NCBI GenBank assembly: GCA_964404445.1
Contig: CAYOJW010000002.1
Span: 674,827 to 738,826, forward strand
Length of the DNA stretch: 64,000 nt
Direction: 5' to 3'
Origin: UBA2336 sp964404445
GTDB taxonomy: Bacteria; Bacteroidota; Bacteroidia; Cytophagales; Cyclobacteriaceae
The translations under genes were made by a program, and so were the position numbers. A model generated the notes under the pieces. It worked only from the letters and a program-made list of their open reading frames with translations, made no database searches and had not been told where the DNA came from. Of the stretch, positions 1 to 8,715 are shown piece after piece (position 1 is the stretch's first letter; every line of letters begins with the position of its first letter).

Positions 1-77
1 TGTCCAGATTTTGAGCGCTAATTGACGGGATGTATCACTGCGTTCGACATGACGCTACACTTTTGATACAGCCTCTT
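1..77. repeat. Partial copy of a dispersed inverted-repeat element
   Basis: This stretch matches 8612-8688 with roughly nine mismatches over 77 bases, and is cut by the window edge. It corresponds to the right half of the hairpin element described at 8557-8687, including the inner arm (gggatgt, cactgcgttcgacatgac) and the T-rich outer arm. It lies just downstream of the minus-strand DUF3078 gene, so it may act as its terminator. Confidence 0.7.
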
Positions 78-91
78 TTTTGCTTGTTCTC

Positions 92-1021
92 TTACTCTTT
101 AAAATTCTGGAACGAATAAATAAAGCCCACATTAAACGCCTGGCTTAACTGCACTTCGCTGTCCTGGTCGTAATCGTATAACAGAATACCGCCCAAGCCA
201 ACCGAAATAAAGCGGTTTACTTTTGCAGTAAACATCAGGTCAAGACGGTGATCGATCGTTTTGCCCTCGAATGTTTCATAGTTTGCAAACATTAAATATT
301 TCCATTTCAGGTTAATGTTCTCGGCAATGTTTTTATCGAAGTCGGCCGTGAGTTGAAACGCAAACCATTCATAACGTAAATCTTCACCTACTGTTACCCC
401 AAACGGTGATGCCGTGGGTACACCGGAGGCATCCATAAATCGGCCGTTGTTATTGTTAACAATGGTAAGGCGGGGCGCCAATGGTGAAATACGAACTTTA
501 AAATAATCAACCGGATGATATTCAAAACCCAATGCAACCGTAACAAAGGCCGGTGCCAGAATGTCGGAAATCAGCAATTGCTGTTCTACACCCAATAAAT
601 CGTTTTCGTATTTGTAACCTTTATAAAACTGCGAGGCAAAGCTTAACGACCCAAACAAATCCCAGTTTTTGCTTAACGTACGGCCATACTTGGTATCTAA
701 AAAGAAACGGTCTAATGTTTTACGGAAACCCTGGCCATCGTTTTTCACAAAGCCGTAGGTAAAGCCAAGCTCATTATCCCACGATTGTTTCTCGTCTTTA
801 TAATTTGCTTTATAATTAAAATTTGTGTTCAGCCCGATTGAGTTTACCCCACCGGCTTTCCAGTTCGATGAAAATGCAGCCTGGTTGAAATTCAGATTAA
901 ACACTAATTTTTTCTTCCATTTCGATGTGGAATCGGGGGCTACAATTTGTGCTTCGGTAACCGCAGGGGCTATCAGCACACATACCAGCACAGCCAAAAG
1001 AATTTTCGCAAACGTATTCAT
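92..1021 (-). CDS. DUF3078 domain-containing secreted or outer-membrane protein
   Basis: The 309-residue product starts with a clear signal peptide (residues 1-24, cleavage near TEAQ). The body is rich in aromatic and alternating polar/hydrophobic residues, with motifs such as NLNFNQAAFSSNWKAGG, typical of DUF3078, a Bacteroidetes family thought to form an outer-membrane beta-barrel. The C-terminus ends in aromatic residues (YSFQNF), as barrels often do. It is a single gene divergent from the aminopeptidase gene. Its function is not known; the barrel assignment is inferred from the strand pattern. Confidence 0.85.
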   Translation of the reverse strand: MNTFAKILLAVLVCVLIAPAVTEAQIVAPDSTSKWKKKLVFNLNFNQAAFSSNWKAGGVNSIGLNTNFNYKANYKDEKQSWDNELGFTYGFVKNDGQGFRKTLDRFFLDTKYGRTLSKNWDLFGSLSFASQFYKGYKYENDLLGVEQQLLISDILAPAFVTVALGFEYHPVDYFKVRISPLAPRLTIVNNNNGRFMDASGVPTASPFGVTVGEDLRYEWFAFQLTADFDKNIAENINLKWKYLMFANYETFEGKTIDHRLDLMFTAKVNRFISVGLGGILLYDYDQDSEVQLSQAFNVGFIYSFQNFKE

Positions 1022-1163
1022 ATCTATGTTGTATTTTTTATGGGGCGAAAATAACAGGAAATAGACTGGCTTACAACACTATACAGTTTAGCTGTTTTTT
1101 TGGCGATTCGACTTCCGATGCAGTATATTATCCCAGTAAATGGGCAAACAGATAAAAACGAAT

Positions 1164-1928
1164 ATGTCAATAACAAAAGAAACAGAACTAACCGGGATGA
1201 AAAAGGCAAGTGAAGCCGTTGCCTGCACATTAAAGGAAATGCGAAACTACGCTCAACCCGGCATGACAACGAAACATTTAGACAACTACGGGGCAAAAAT
1301 CCTGTCGGATTTCGGGGCACAATCTGCACCACACTTAACTTACAATTTCCCCGGCTGGACTTGCATTAGCGTAAACAATGAATTTTGCCACGGCATTCCA
1401 TCAAACAACACAATCCTAAAAGAAGGTGACTTAATTAATATAGATGTATCAGCCGAACTTAACGGCTTCTGGTCAGATAACGGCAGTTCATTTGTACTTG
1501 GGAAAGACATCCACCAACACCAAAAACTTATAGACACATCAAAACAAATTTTGCATAAAGCAATTTATACCATAAAAGGCGGTGTTCGCATTTCAGACAT
1601 AGGTCATCTAATAGAAACCGAAGCGAGGAAACGTGGTTACAAAGTAATCAAGAACCTTACGGGACACGGAATAGGCAGAAGCCTTCACGAAGAACCTGGC
1701 GAAATAGCCAATTACAGGGACAGGTTTAACCTGGCACGATTTAAGAAAAGCACTGTTGTTGCCATCGAAACATTTATAGCAACAACATCAACGTATGCCG
1801 AAACCCTGAATGACGGCTGGACAATGGCCGGCAATAAAGGCGGCTTTATGGCACAACACGAACACACGATTGTTGTTACGGATGGGAAACCCATTATACT
1901 TACAGAAATGAATGGTCTTTGGGATTGA
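1164..1928 (+). CDS. map: Type I methionine aminopeptidase
   Basis: This cytosolic metalloprotease removes the initiator methionine from nascent proteins. The length (254 aa from the chosen start) and all five metal ligands fit the type I family: D94 and D105 (NIDVSAELNGFWSDNGSSF), H168 (TGHGIGRSLHEEP), E202 (VAIETF) and E233 (QHEHTI); H76 in NNEFCHGIP is the usual substrate-binding histidine. An in-frame ATG at 1140 would add eight residues, but the ATG at 1164 matches the normal family N-terminus. It stands alone, away from ribosomal genes, so it may be an additional paralogue to a housekeeping copy elsewhere. Confidence 0.93.
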   Translation: MSITKETELTGMKKASEAVACTLKEMRNYAQPGMTTKHLDNYGAKILSDFGAQSAPHLTYNFPGWTCISVNNEFCHGIPSNNTILKEGDLINIDVSAELNGFWSDNGSSFVLGKDIHQHQKLIDTSKQILHKAIYTIKGGVRISDIGHLIETEARKRGYKVIKNLTGHGIGRSLHEEPGEIANYRDRFNLARFKKSTVVAIETFIATTSTYAETLNDGWTMAGNKGGFMAQHEHTIVVTDGKPIILTEMNGLWD

Positions 1929-2044
1929 CAAAAACATAAACGAGAAAACTATTCTTAAACTCATCACGACAAAATTTTTGACTGCTGTTTTGAACGGAGG
2001 CAACAAAGAGGCACAACCAAAGTAAAACGAAATACTACCAGCCA

Positions 2045-2581
2045 ATGCCTGATTTTAATTCGACCGATTACCTGCAACAGGGTACGCCCCGGCAGCAACT
2101 CGCCTACCGCGAACTTCGACAACATCGGTTATTCGATATACTGAAACCATTTAACCCGGTGTTAACGGGCACCATTCCGATTAACATAGACATCGACACC
2201 AGCGATCTGGATGTGATTTGTTGCTTTACCGATGTTGAATTATTTAAAACTACTGTTACAGAAGCCTTTGGCGCGTTGCCCGGTTTTGAATTAAGAACAG
2301 TTCAGTTCCGGGGCATTACAACCATTGTGGCTAACTTTCGTTTCGATCATTTTCCGGTTGAAGTATTCGGCCAGCCCATACCCGTACAAAAACAATATGC
2401 TTACCGGCACATGCTCATTGAACACACATTATTAACACAACGGGACGAAACATTCCGGTTACAGATTATCGACCTGAAACGAAAAGGATATAAAACCGAA
2501 CCTGCCTTTGCGCACATACTGGGCTTAACGGGCGATCCGTACGAAGCTCTTTTGCAATTTGAAGAACAAACTAAACCTTAA
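2045..2581 (+). CDS. DUF4269 protein, nucleotidyltransferase-like
   Basis: The 178-residue protein belongs to DUF4269. The segment GTIPINIDIDTSDLDVIC has the spaced acidic pattern (D-I-D...S-D-L-D) of the nucleotidyltransferase fold, resembling GrpB-like and minimal nucleotidyltransferases. No substrate is known. The stop overlaps the start of the next gene (TAATG), so the two are probably translationally coupled. No signal peptide or membrane segment is visible, so it is likely cytosolic. Confidence 0.8.
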   Translation: MPDFNSTDYLQQGTPRQQLAYRELRQHRLFDILKPFNPVLTGTIPINIDIDTSDLDVICCFTDVELFKTTVTEAFGALPGFELRTVQFRGITTIVANFRFDHFPVEVFGQPIPVQKQYAYRHMLIEHTLLTQRDETFRLQIIDLKRKGYKTEPAFAHILGLTGDPYEALLQFEEQTKP

Positions 2582-3642
2582 TGTTGGTATCTATGAAAAA
2601 GTACATCATAACAATCATTCTTGTATTGGTTTTATTCGGGCTTTATCGACTGTATCCTATCCGGTTATATTCGATTGATCTCCCACAACAAATAAGTAGC
2701 AAGTTGTTCAACTCCTTTCGGGTAACACCCGAACACGACACAACCATAATGATACTCAACTGCGGAACTATACAAGCGAAAGAGTTTATTAAAAACGTAG
2801 ATGAATTAATAACCCACAATCCATCCGTTATTGGTATTAACCTATGCGACTTATCTTTTGCTTACGATAGCATTCTGATTCATTATAAAGAGAATCCTAA
2901 AATTGTTATGATGGATTGCAATAAGAACGCAGCCATTAAATCAAGCCTGATCGTTGAAGAAGACAACTCCGTAACACACTTTAAAACCGATGCCCCAGAC
3001 TATTTTGAAATAGCACTAACAAACGCCTGGGCATCCATACAAGCACGAGGCCATAAACAGGAGCGCATTAACTATGTAGGAAGTTCTACTATTTTCGGGT
3101 ATGCAAATTTATACGAGATAGAACATATTCGTATGGATCACTTACACAACAAGATTATTCTTATAGGATATGTAGAGCCTGAATTATTTCTTTACCCCGA
3201 CCTGATTCACAATTTCAAAAACACATACATAACACCCATGAATGAAGTCTATGGCGAATATGATGAAACGGGTATTGCTCCTGATATGTATGGTATTCAA
3301 ATTTCCGCAAACATTATCTCTACTATAAACAACGGGACTTTTATTACTGAAATTCCCTTGTTTGTGCGGGTTGTGTTTATAATAACCCTTGCCCTTTTAT
3401 TAACGTTTCTGGTTTCTATTATCCGCACTAAATGGATCGTGCTTAACTTGGTTATTTACTTTATTCTTTATACGCTATTCATTATTGGCGCTACGCTTCT
3501 AATCGTGATTGCGTTTGAACATCGGTACTATCTCGAAATCCCTGAACTAAGTACCGTTTTGCTTATTGTTATGCTTGCTACCATCGTGAATAACCTTAAC
3601 CGTTCACGAATAAAAAATCAAACACACGATACATCCAACTAA
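2581..3642 (+). CDS. CHASE2-like sensor domain membrane protein
   Basis: The protein has an N-terminal membrane anchor (residues 5-22), an extracytoplasmic domain of about 240 residues, and three C-terminal hydrophobic segments (about 260-345). The domain carries CHASE2 hallmarks: a strand like SVIGINLCDLSF, KIILIGYVEPE, and the closing PDMYGIQISANIISTI before the first C-terminal helix. CHASE2 domains sense unknown signals and are normally fused to kinases or cyclases. Here no catalytic domain follows, so this is a stand-alone receptor module. A second start at 2593 (MKKYII) would fit a signal anchor equally well. The 3' end overlaps the convergent ABC permease gene by four bases. Confidence 0.75.
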   Translation: MLVSMKKYIITIILVLVLFGLYRLYPIRLYSIDLPQQISSKLFNSFRVTPEHDTTIMILNCGTIQAKEFIKNVDELITHNPSVIGINLCDLSFAYDSILIHYKENPKIVMMDCNKNAAIKSSLIVEEDNSVTHFKTDAPDYFEIALTNAWASIQARGHKQERINYVGSSTIFGYANLYEIEHIRMDHLHNKIILIGYVEPELFLYPDLIHNFKNTYITPMNEVYGEYDETGIAPDMYGIQISANIISTINNGTFITEIPLFVRVVFIITLALLLTFLVSIIRTKWIVLNLVIYFILYTLFIIGATLLIVIAFEHRYYLEIPELSTVLLIVMLATIVNNLNRSRIKNQTHDTSN

Positions 3643-4442
3643 ATGTCGGCTCGTTTCAGTTTCCAGTAACTCAGTCCATTAAAGATTAACGTCCAGCCGA
3701 GTACAATGCATACCGAACTGAGTTTAACGTAATCCTGGATTTCCATAAACGCATAACGGTAAAAGGGCACGGGCACCAGCGTTGAGATAGACTCTAACGG
3801 GAAGAAAGGAATCAGGCCGGGCACTATATCATCGACATTAACTTTGATGATTTGTTCGAGCATATACGACAACAGTAATAAAATGATGGTTAATCCCGAA
3901 CGCTTTACCAAAATACCCAACAATAGCGCAAACGAGAGATAAGCAAATATTTCTAAGAAATAAGCCGGGTAAAATTCCAGATCGGTGAAAACATAGTTCC
4001 AGTTTATATCGGGTGTGTATATAAACCCGGTAATGCCTGCGATTACGAAAATCAATACTACGCTTAGTAAACTCAGCAACAGGTTTAATAAAATTTTCGA
4101 GGCTAAAAATTCCCACCGGCTTAACCCGTCAATAATGTTTTGGCGCAATGTGCGGTACGAATATTCATTCGTGATAGAAATAACCACCATAATGCCCAGT
4201 AACACTTTAAAGAAACCGCTCCACCACACTAAGTTAAGCCACACATCCGGGAAATGATACAAGGGTATGCGTTCAATATTCAGTTTTTCACCAAAGCCAT
4301 CGATCAGTGATGCAATCCACTTTAAGAACTCCATACCACTGGCCGTAGAAAAACCAATGGTGATAAAATACAATCCGCACACTACCCAAAACGTGCGGTA
4401 GTTGGTCATCTTTTTCAGTTCTATTTTCAGCAAGTGCAACAT
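3639..4442 (-). CDS. ABC-2 type transporter permease
   Basis: The 267-residue integral membrane protein has about six hydrophobic segments and the layout of ABC-2 permeases such as those of gliding, bacteriocin-immunity or antibiotic exporters. The conserved sequence EYSYRTLRQNIIDGLSR follows the second helix and is typical of this family. It starts six bases downstream of the ATPase gene, with which it must form one transporter. The substrate cannot be told from sequence. Confidence 0.88.
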   Translation of the reverse strand: MLHLLKIELKKMTNYRTFWVVCGLYFITIGFSTASGMEFLKWIASLIDGFGEKLNIERIPLYHFPDVWLNLVWWSGFFKVLLGIMVVISITNEYSYRTLRQNIIDGLSRWEFLASKILLNLLLSLLSVVLIFVIAGITGFIYTPDINWNYVFTDLEFYPAYFLEIFAYLSFALLLGILVKRSGLTIILLLLSYMLEQIIKVNVDDIVPGLIPFFPLESISTLVPVPFYRYAFMEIQDYVKLSSVCIVLGWTLIFNGLSYWKLKRADI

Positions 4443-4448
4443 GCGTAT

Positions 4449-5348
4449 TTAGGGTTGAGGGTTGCCCGCCAGAATTTCGAGAAACTGTTTTTCGAGCGTT
4501 TTCTTTTTAGTAACTAAGTGCGAAACCACAATGTGGCGTTCAAACAAAAACGCACTGATGTCTTTGCCGTGGTAACCATCGCGTAACGTAACCTGGTACA
4601 AACCATCTTCGCGGCTGATGGAAGCCGTACCCGAAAACTCCAACAATACTTCGTTCAGGTTCGCAACATCGGCATTCACTTCTACCGTTTCGGCACCGCT
4701 GCCAACTTCCGATACAGGGCCGCTGTGAATAAGTTTACCCCGCTGGAGCACGGCATAATGCGTACATACTTTCTGTACCTCGTCTAATAAATGACTGGCC
4801 AGTATAATGGTTTTACCGTTGGCGGCAATCTTTTTAATGATCTCGCGTATTTCGGCAATGCCCATAGGGTCGAGGCCGTTAGTGGGCTCGTCTAAGATAA
4901 GCACGGTAGGGTCGTTCAGCAAAGCCGAAGCAATGGCCAACCGTTGTTTCATCCCCAGCGAATAGGTTTTGTATTTGTGATCTTTACGTTCGGTAAGCTC
5001 AACCAATGCCAACACATGCGCAATGTTTTCAGCCGGACACTGTTTTACCATTGCATTCAGCTCTAAGTTTTGCTGACCGGTGAGGTAAGGATAAAAGATA
5101 GGGTGCTCAAGCACCGCTCCAATTTTTTTTCGCACATGGTGCGTGGGCTCTTCACCAAACCATGTAAAATTTCCGGCCGTTGGGTTTACCACACCCATTA
5201 ACATACCCAGCGTAGTGGTTTTACCACTGCCGTTTGGCCCCAGCATACCAAACACCTGCCCGGCTTTTACTTCTAACGCCAGGTTATTGACTGCGCAAAT
5301 GCGTCCAAAATTTTTAGTTAGTCCGGTAACGGATAGCACTGTTTCCAC
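4449..5348 (-). CDS. ABC transporter ATP-binding protein
   Basis: This is the ATPase subunit for the permease downstream. Walker A is GPNGSGKTT (residues 37-45), the signature is YSLGMKQR (about 133-140), Walker B is VLILDEPTNGLDP (about 155-167), followed by the H-loop in LASHLLDEV. About 80 extra C-terminal residues form the accessory domain common to ATPases that pair with ABC-2 permeases (DrrA/CcmA-like). The 299-residue length is normal. Confidence 0.92.
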   Translation of the reverse strand: METVLSVTGLTKNFGRICAVNNLALEVKAGQVFGMLGPNGSGKTTTLGMLMGVVNPTAGNFTWFGEEPTHHVRKKIGAVLEHPIFYPYLTGQQNLELNAMVKQCPAENIAHVLALVELTERKDHKYKTYSLGMKQRLAIASALLNDPTVLILDEPTNGLDPMGIAEIREIIKKIAANGKTIILASHLLDEVQKVCTHYAVLQRGKLIHSGPVSEVGSGAETVEVNADVANLNEVLLEFSGTASISREDGLYQVTLRDGYHGKDISAFLFERHIVVSHLVTKKKTLEKQFLEILAGNPQP

Positions 5349-5399
5349 GCGATTGAATTACAGTTGATAAGTCGGGGTGATCGGAAACAAATTACAGGT

Positions 5400-5906
5400 T
5401 TATTCTTTTTTATTCATCAGGTTTTTAATCTTGGCGCCTACATCTGAGCTTTCGTTGAGCGTAGTGAACAAATTAGTAATTTTATTGAGCGCTATCTTTC
5501 CCACAATATCCAGCACATATACATTGTCGGCATCATCTACCGTTACCACAATACCTTTGGTGTCGCCATCTTTTTCTTTCACATAAGCGTTAAACCGAAG
5601 ACCTTCGTGCCGGGTAGTCATAACCTCTTCAAATTTTTCGGCCTTATACCCGGCCACTAAGTTTTTATAATCGTTGGTGCCAAAATGCTTCTCGGCTTTA
5701 TTCACCCACACGATTTTCATTTTTTCGATGTCCTTAATCAGTTCGTCAATATCGGCATCGCCCGACTGATTGATCATCCGTAAGGTATTGTGGTATAAGA
5801 AAAACGTGCGCGATGCAAATTTTTCTCCGAACTCGTTTGTAGTTTTTGTTTGGGCAATGGCTGTTGTTGATAACACTAACAGCGCGAACATTAAAAGTTT
5901 TTTCAT
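5400..5906 (-). CDS. DUF4252 protein, secreted
   Basis: This is the fourth and last gene of the sigma/anti-sigma operon. A signal peptide (MKKLLMFALLVLSTTAIAQ) begins at 5906; an ATG at 5933 would add nine non-hydrophobic residues and is less likely. The mature part (about 150 aa) shows the DUF4252 pattern, including the late motif VLDIVGKIALNKITNLF. Tandem DUF4252 genes next to an ECF sigma factor recur in Bacteroidetes. The function is unknown; a periplasmic or lipoprotein-like role in envelope stress is only inference. Confidence 0.8.
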   Translation of the reverse strand: MKKLLMFALLVLSTTAIAQTKTTNEFGEKFASRTFFLYHNTLRMINQSGDADIDELIKDIEKMKIVWVNKAEKHFGTNDYKNLVAGYKAEKFEEVMTTRHEGLRFNAYVKEKDGDTKGIVVTVDDADNVYVLDIVGKIALNKITNLFTTLNESSDVGAKIKNLMNKKE

Positions 5907-5973
5907 AGTAACCGGATAAAATAAAATCCTCATGCCGGGGTTGGCATGAGGATAATAACGTGCGTGTTTATGA

Positions 5974-6504
5974 TTAGTTTCCTTTTTTGTCCATCTTCTC
6001 TAACTTATCCAGCCCGTCAATATTCATTTTGCGGCCGATACGCGATATTTGCTTCAGGTCTATTTCGCCAAACAGGCTGATGATCATGAACTCTGAGTTA
6101 CTGCCAATCAGCATTACAAACTCGTTGATTTTACCAGGCGCGGTTTCTTTAATGTAAAACTTCATGTCTTTGTCTTTATCGCGCACGGCCATCAGTTCGT
6201 CATACTTGCTTTTTGTTACAACACCCATCGCTTCGGTGTATAATGCACGGGTGTTTGTACCGCTACTCTTTCCCAATATGCGCAAGCCTTTCAGCTTAGC
6301 GATGGCATCAAGCACTTCTTTATCGCCCGGTTCGGTAACTTCCATGTTCGTAAACAGGTTGAACATTTTTCCGGATATGGTCGCCTGCGTACCAAACGAT
6401 TCATCGGCCGAATATTTTTCAAAAAACTTTGTTACGGCCTCACCTTGTGCCATGGCTGCCGATACACCGGCAGCAAAAACCAACATCATTACTATTTTTT
6501 TCAT
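5974..6504 (-). CDS. DUF4252 protein, secreted (paralogue of its neighbour)
   Basis: The 176-residue product has a signal peptide ending at AMAQ (residue 20) and the DUF4252 body, with MIISLFGEIDLKQISRIG matching the same position as the neighbouring paralogue. It starts 11 bases after the anti-sigma gene, so it is part of the same transcript. The pair probably arose by tandem duplication, but the two are now clearly diverged. Function unknown. Confidence 0.82.
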   Translation of the reverse strand: MKKIVMMLVFAAGVSAAMAQGEAVTKFFEKYSADESFGTQATISGKMFNLFTNMEVTEPGDKEVLDAIAKLKGLRILGKSSGTNTRALYTEAMGVVTKSKYDELMAVRDKDKDMKFYIKETAPGKINEFVMLIGSNSEFMIISLFGEIDLKQISRIGRKMNIDGLDKLEKMDKKGN

Positions 6505-6515
6505 AATTTTTACTA

Positions 6516-7019
6516 TTATAAGTCGTTCGTTGTATTTGTTTTTAGCTTGTCTTGTGCTTCGTTCAGCACATTAATTTTTTTAGCCTGCTGTTCGGCCTTA
6601 CCAAAACCCTTCGAGATAATGAGCAACGCTTTTTTGGTTTCTTCCAACGCCTGCTCGGGTGTTTCAAAGGTGTCTTCCATCGCCAGTTCATGGTCTTTTC
6701 GCAGTTCGTAACGCACAAAAAATATGGCTGCTGCGAGTACCGCTATCCCGGCCGCTATGCGCAAACCGGTTTGCCAAAGCTGGCGCACTTTTCCGTTTGG
6801 TGTTTGTATTCGTTTTAACACCTCGCCTTCTACTTGTGCAGGTATGGCTTTTTGTTTTTGTTCATCGAAATAGCTGAACAATTGCGCGGTTTCTTTAAAC
6901 CGGTCGGGCACTTCGTGTGTACCAAACCAGTGGCGCAGGCGTTCTTCTTCTTCCAATGAAGTTTCACAATCCCAATACTTCTGCAATAAGGCTTCTAATT
7001 GTTTAGAGTCCATACGCAT
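6516..7019 (-). CDS. Membrane-anchored anti-sigma-type protein
   Basis: The 167-residue protein has a cytosolic N-terminal region with the common Bacteroidetes anti-sigma pattern (LLQKYWDCETSLEEEERLRHWF), one membrane helix (about residues 85-103) and a short charged extracytoplasmic tail. It overlaps the sigma gene by 17 bases, strongly implying coupled translation and a regulator-partner relation. The start may instead be the next Met at 7013. There is no zinc-finger HxxxCxxC motif. The anti-sigma role is inferred from position and layout. Confidence 0.75.
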   Translation of the reverse strand: MRMDSKQLEALLQKYWDCETSLEEEERLRHWFGTHEVPDRFKETAQLFSYFDEQKQKAIPAQVEGEVLKRIQTPNGKVRQLWQTGLRIAAGIAVLAAAIFFVRYELRKDHELAMEDTFETPEQALEETKKALLIISKGFGKAEQQAKKINVLNEAQDKLKTNTTNDL

Positions 7020-7515
7020 TCATCTTCACTAATTTTTCTTTTACAAAGTTTCGCGCGCGGAACAGGTTTACTTTTACCTGGTTCAAATCAATTTCCATGA
7101 TTTCGCAAATCTCATTATACGAGTACCCTTCTACATCACGAAGGTGAATAACCTGCCGTTGTTTTTCGGGCAGTGCGGCAATGAGCTGACTTACATGTTG
7201 CATACTTTCGCCTAATTCGGTTTTAACATCGGGTGTTTTATCGGTTAACCGGATGTGGTAGTTGGTTTCGAGCGGCTCGGCAACTTTTCGCTGATTGGCA
7301 CGCAGCCTGTCGAGCGAAAGGTTTTTCGTTATGCGCATGCACCATGCTTCCATGTTTTCGATGGTATGCATTTGTGCGCGGCCGTTCCAAACCCTGATCA
7401 TCACTTCCTGCACCACATCTTTCGCGTCATCGTCATTGCCCAACATGCGCAGGGCAAAGCGAAAAAGCTTGTTTTTTGCAGGTAAAACACGGTCTTGAAA
7501 AGCTTCGATGTTCAT
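7003..7515 (-). CDS. ECF RNA polymerase sigma factor
   Basis: The 170-residue protein has sigma region 2 (FRFALRMLGNDDDAKDVVQEV, residues 18-38) and region 4 (LPEKQRQVIHLRDVEGYSYNEICEIM, about 110-140, a helix-turn-helix). It heads the operon sigma, anti-sigma, DUF4252, DUF4252. Such operons are usually autoregulated, and the 205-base gap upstream (7516-7720) is the likely place for its promoter, but I did not recognise a -35/-10 pair there. It is a different protein from the sigma factor at 54480-55091. Confidence 0.9.
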   Translation of the reverse strand: MNIEAFQDRVLPAKNKLFRFALRMLGNDDDAKDVVQEVMIRVWNGRAQMHTIENMEAWCMRITKNLSLDRLRANQRKVAEPLETNYHIRLTDKTPDVKTELGESMQHVSQLIAALPEKQRQVIHLRDVEGYSYNEICEIMEIDLNQVKVNLFRARNFVKEKLVKMNAYGL

Positions 7516-7720
7516 GTATCAAAATCCGGTAACAAGACGCTGCCCGTACCGGATTGTTACAACCTGATGAAAAATTTTTCAGGAATGAAATTCCGATACC
7601 AGAAAAATGGCATTATTTACCCCGGTTTGAACGCGGGGCTGTCTTTCAGATACCCGAGAATTTCGCGTTAGCTTTGGTTTCGGACAGGAAATCGTACATT
7701 AACCATCAAACAACAAGCTT

Positions 7721-7951
7721 ATGAACGAACAGGATAAGATCATCGTCTTTCACCGGTATGCTAACGCTATCGATGCGAACATAGCCAAAACCAAATTAGA
7801 CGCGCACGACATACACTGTTTTTTAACGGAAGAGAACACGGCTAACCTGTACCCTGTTGGGGGTATTTTGCTGGCGGGGGTTCGCCTGCACATTTTTGAG
7901 GCTGATGTAAAACGTGTCGAAGAAATTTTAGGGCAACCGGGTAAATATTAA
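7721..7951 (+). CDS. DUF2007 small protein
   Basis: The 76-residue protein matches the DUF2007 'putative signal-transducing protein' family: an N-terminal strand (IIVFHRYANAIDANIAKTKL), a central hydrophobic turn (VGGILLAGVRLHIFEAD) and a helix (VKRVEEILGQ). The fold is a small ferredoxin-like alpha/beta domain. It is a monocistronic cytosolic protein of unknown role. Confidence 0.8.
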   Translation: MNEQDKIIVFHRYANAIDANIAKTKLDAHDIHCFLTEENTANLYPVGGILLAGVRLHIFEADVKRVEEILGQPGKY

Positions 7952-8036
7952 GTTTCATAAATATTTAACACGCTTACGCCTGCCTAACACTTGTTTTCAC
8001 ACGTTTCATTTATACTTTAGTCGCAACGCATACAGA

Positions 8037-8543
8037 ATGAACACAAAAATTATTGTTGGATTAATGGGGCCGGGCGAAACCGCAACACCCGAACAAAATG
8101 TTTGCGCATACGATTTGGGCGCGGCCATTGCCAAACAGGGCTGGGTGTTGCTTACCGGTGGCCGCAGTTTCGGCATCATGGAAGCCTCTATGCGCGGGGC
8201 TACACACCACAACGGGCTTACCATTGGTGTTTTACCGGGCGACAGCACACAAGCGGCTTCGCCTTACGCGCAGATCAGGATTGTTACCGGTATGGGAAGC
8301 GCCCGCAACAATATAAACGTATTATCAAGCCACGTAATTGTTGTGTGCGGCATGGCCTCGGGCACCGCAGCCGAGGTTGCATTAGCGATACGCGCCCATA
8401 AAAAAGTTATTTTCCTGAAACAAAATAAACTCACCATCGATTTCTTTAAAACGATGGGCACGTACTCCATCGTTGCAGTAGATACCGTTGAGGAGGTGAT
8501 CGAACAGATACGTGATTTTATTTCACTGCGGCAGATTCAGTAA
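8037..8543 (+). CDS. TIGR00725 / SLOG-type nucleotide-binding protein
   Basis: The 168-residue protein has the Rossmann-like LOG/SLOG fold: a glycine-rich first loop (GLMGPGETATPEQ), LLTGGRSFGIMEASMRGA, the GVLPGD strand end, and the closing GTAAEVALAI helix. The GGxxGxMEA-type motif fits the TIGR00725 family, related to lysine-decarboxylase-like cytokinin-activating proteins but lacking a proven activity. The ATG at 8037 gives a family-typical N-terminus. It may bind a nucleotide ligand; the function is unknown. Confidence 0.8.
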   Translation: MNTKIIVGLMGPGETATPEQNVCAYDLGAAIAKQGWVLLTGGRSFGIMEASMRGATHHNGLTIGVLPGDSTQAASPYAQIRIVTGMGSARNNINVLSSHVIVVCGMASGTAAEVALAIRAHKKVIFLKQNKLTIDFFKTMGTYSIVAVDTVEEVIEQIRDFISLRQIQ

Positions 8544-8556
8544 TCTCAAACAAAAA

Positions 8557-8687
8557 AGAGACTGTCTCAAAAGTCAACATAATAAACCACGTCACATCGA
8601 ACGCAGTGAGATGTCCCGGTTTTGAACGCTGATTGACGGGATGTCTCACTGCGTTCGACATGACGTTACACTTTTGAGACAATCTCT
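8557..8687. repeat. Nested inverted-repeat element between convergent genes
   Basis: The outer arms 8557-8574 and 8670-8687 pair 17 of 18 bases (agagactgtctcaaaagt against acttttgagacaatctct). The inner arms 8591-8618 and 8637-8664 pair with a few mismatches. The T-rich ends on both strands make it a plausible bidirectional terminator between the genes ending at 8543 and 8716. A second copy lies at 1-77. Such palindromic units are dispersed in many Bacteroidetes genomes. Confidence 0.75.
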
Positions 8688-8715
8688 TTTTATTTCTTAA
8701 TCTTTAATACAACAC

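Noticed and set aside
1024..1332. 102-codon minus-strand frame opposite the aminopeptidase start
   Set aside because: Shadow of the map gene and its leader; no similarity recognised.
3639..5348. ABC pair considered as a bacteriocin or gliding (Gld) exporter
   Set aside because: The sequence shows only generic ABC-2 features; no GldA/GldF-specific motif or neighbour supports a named function.
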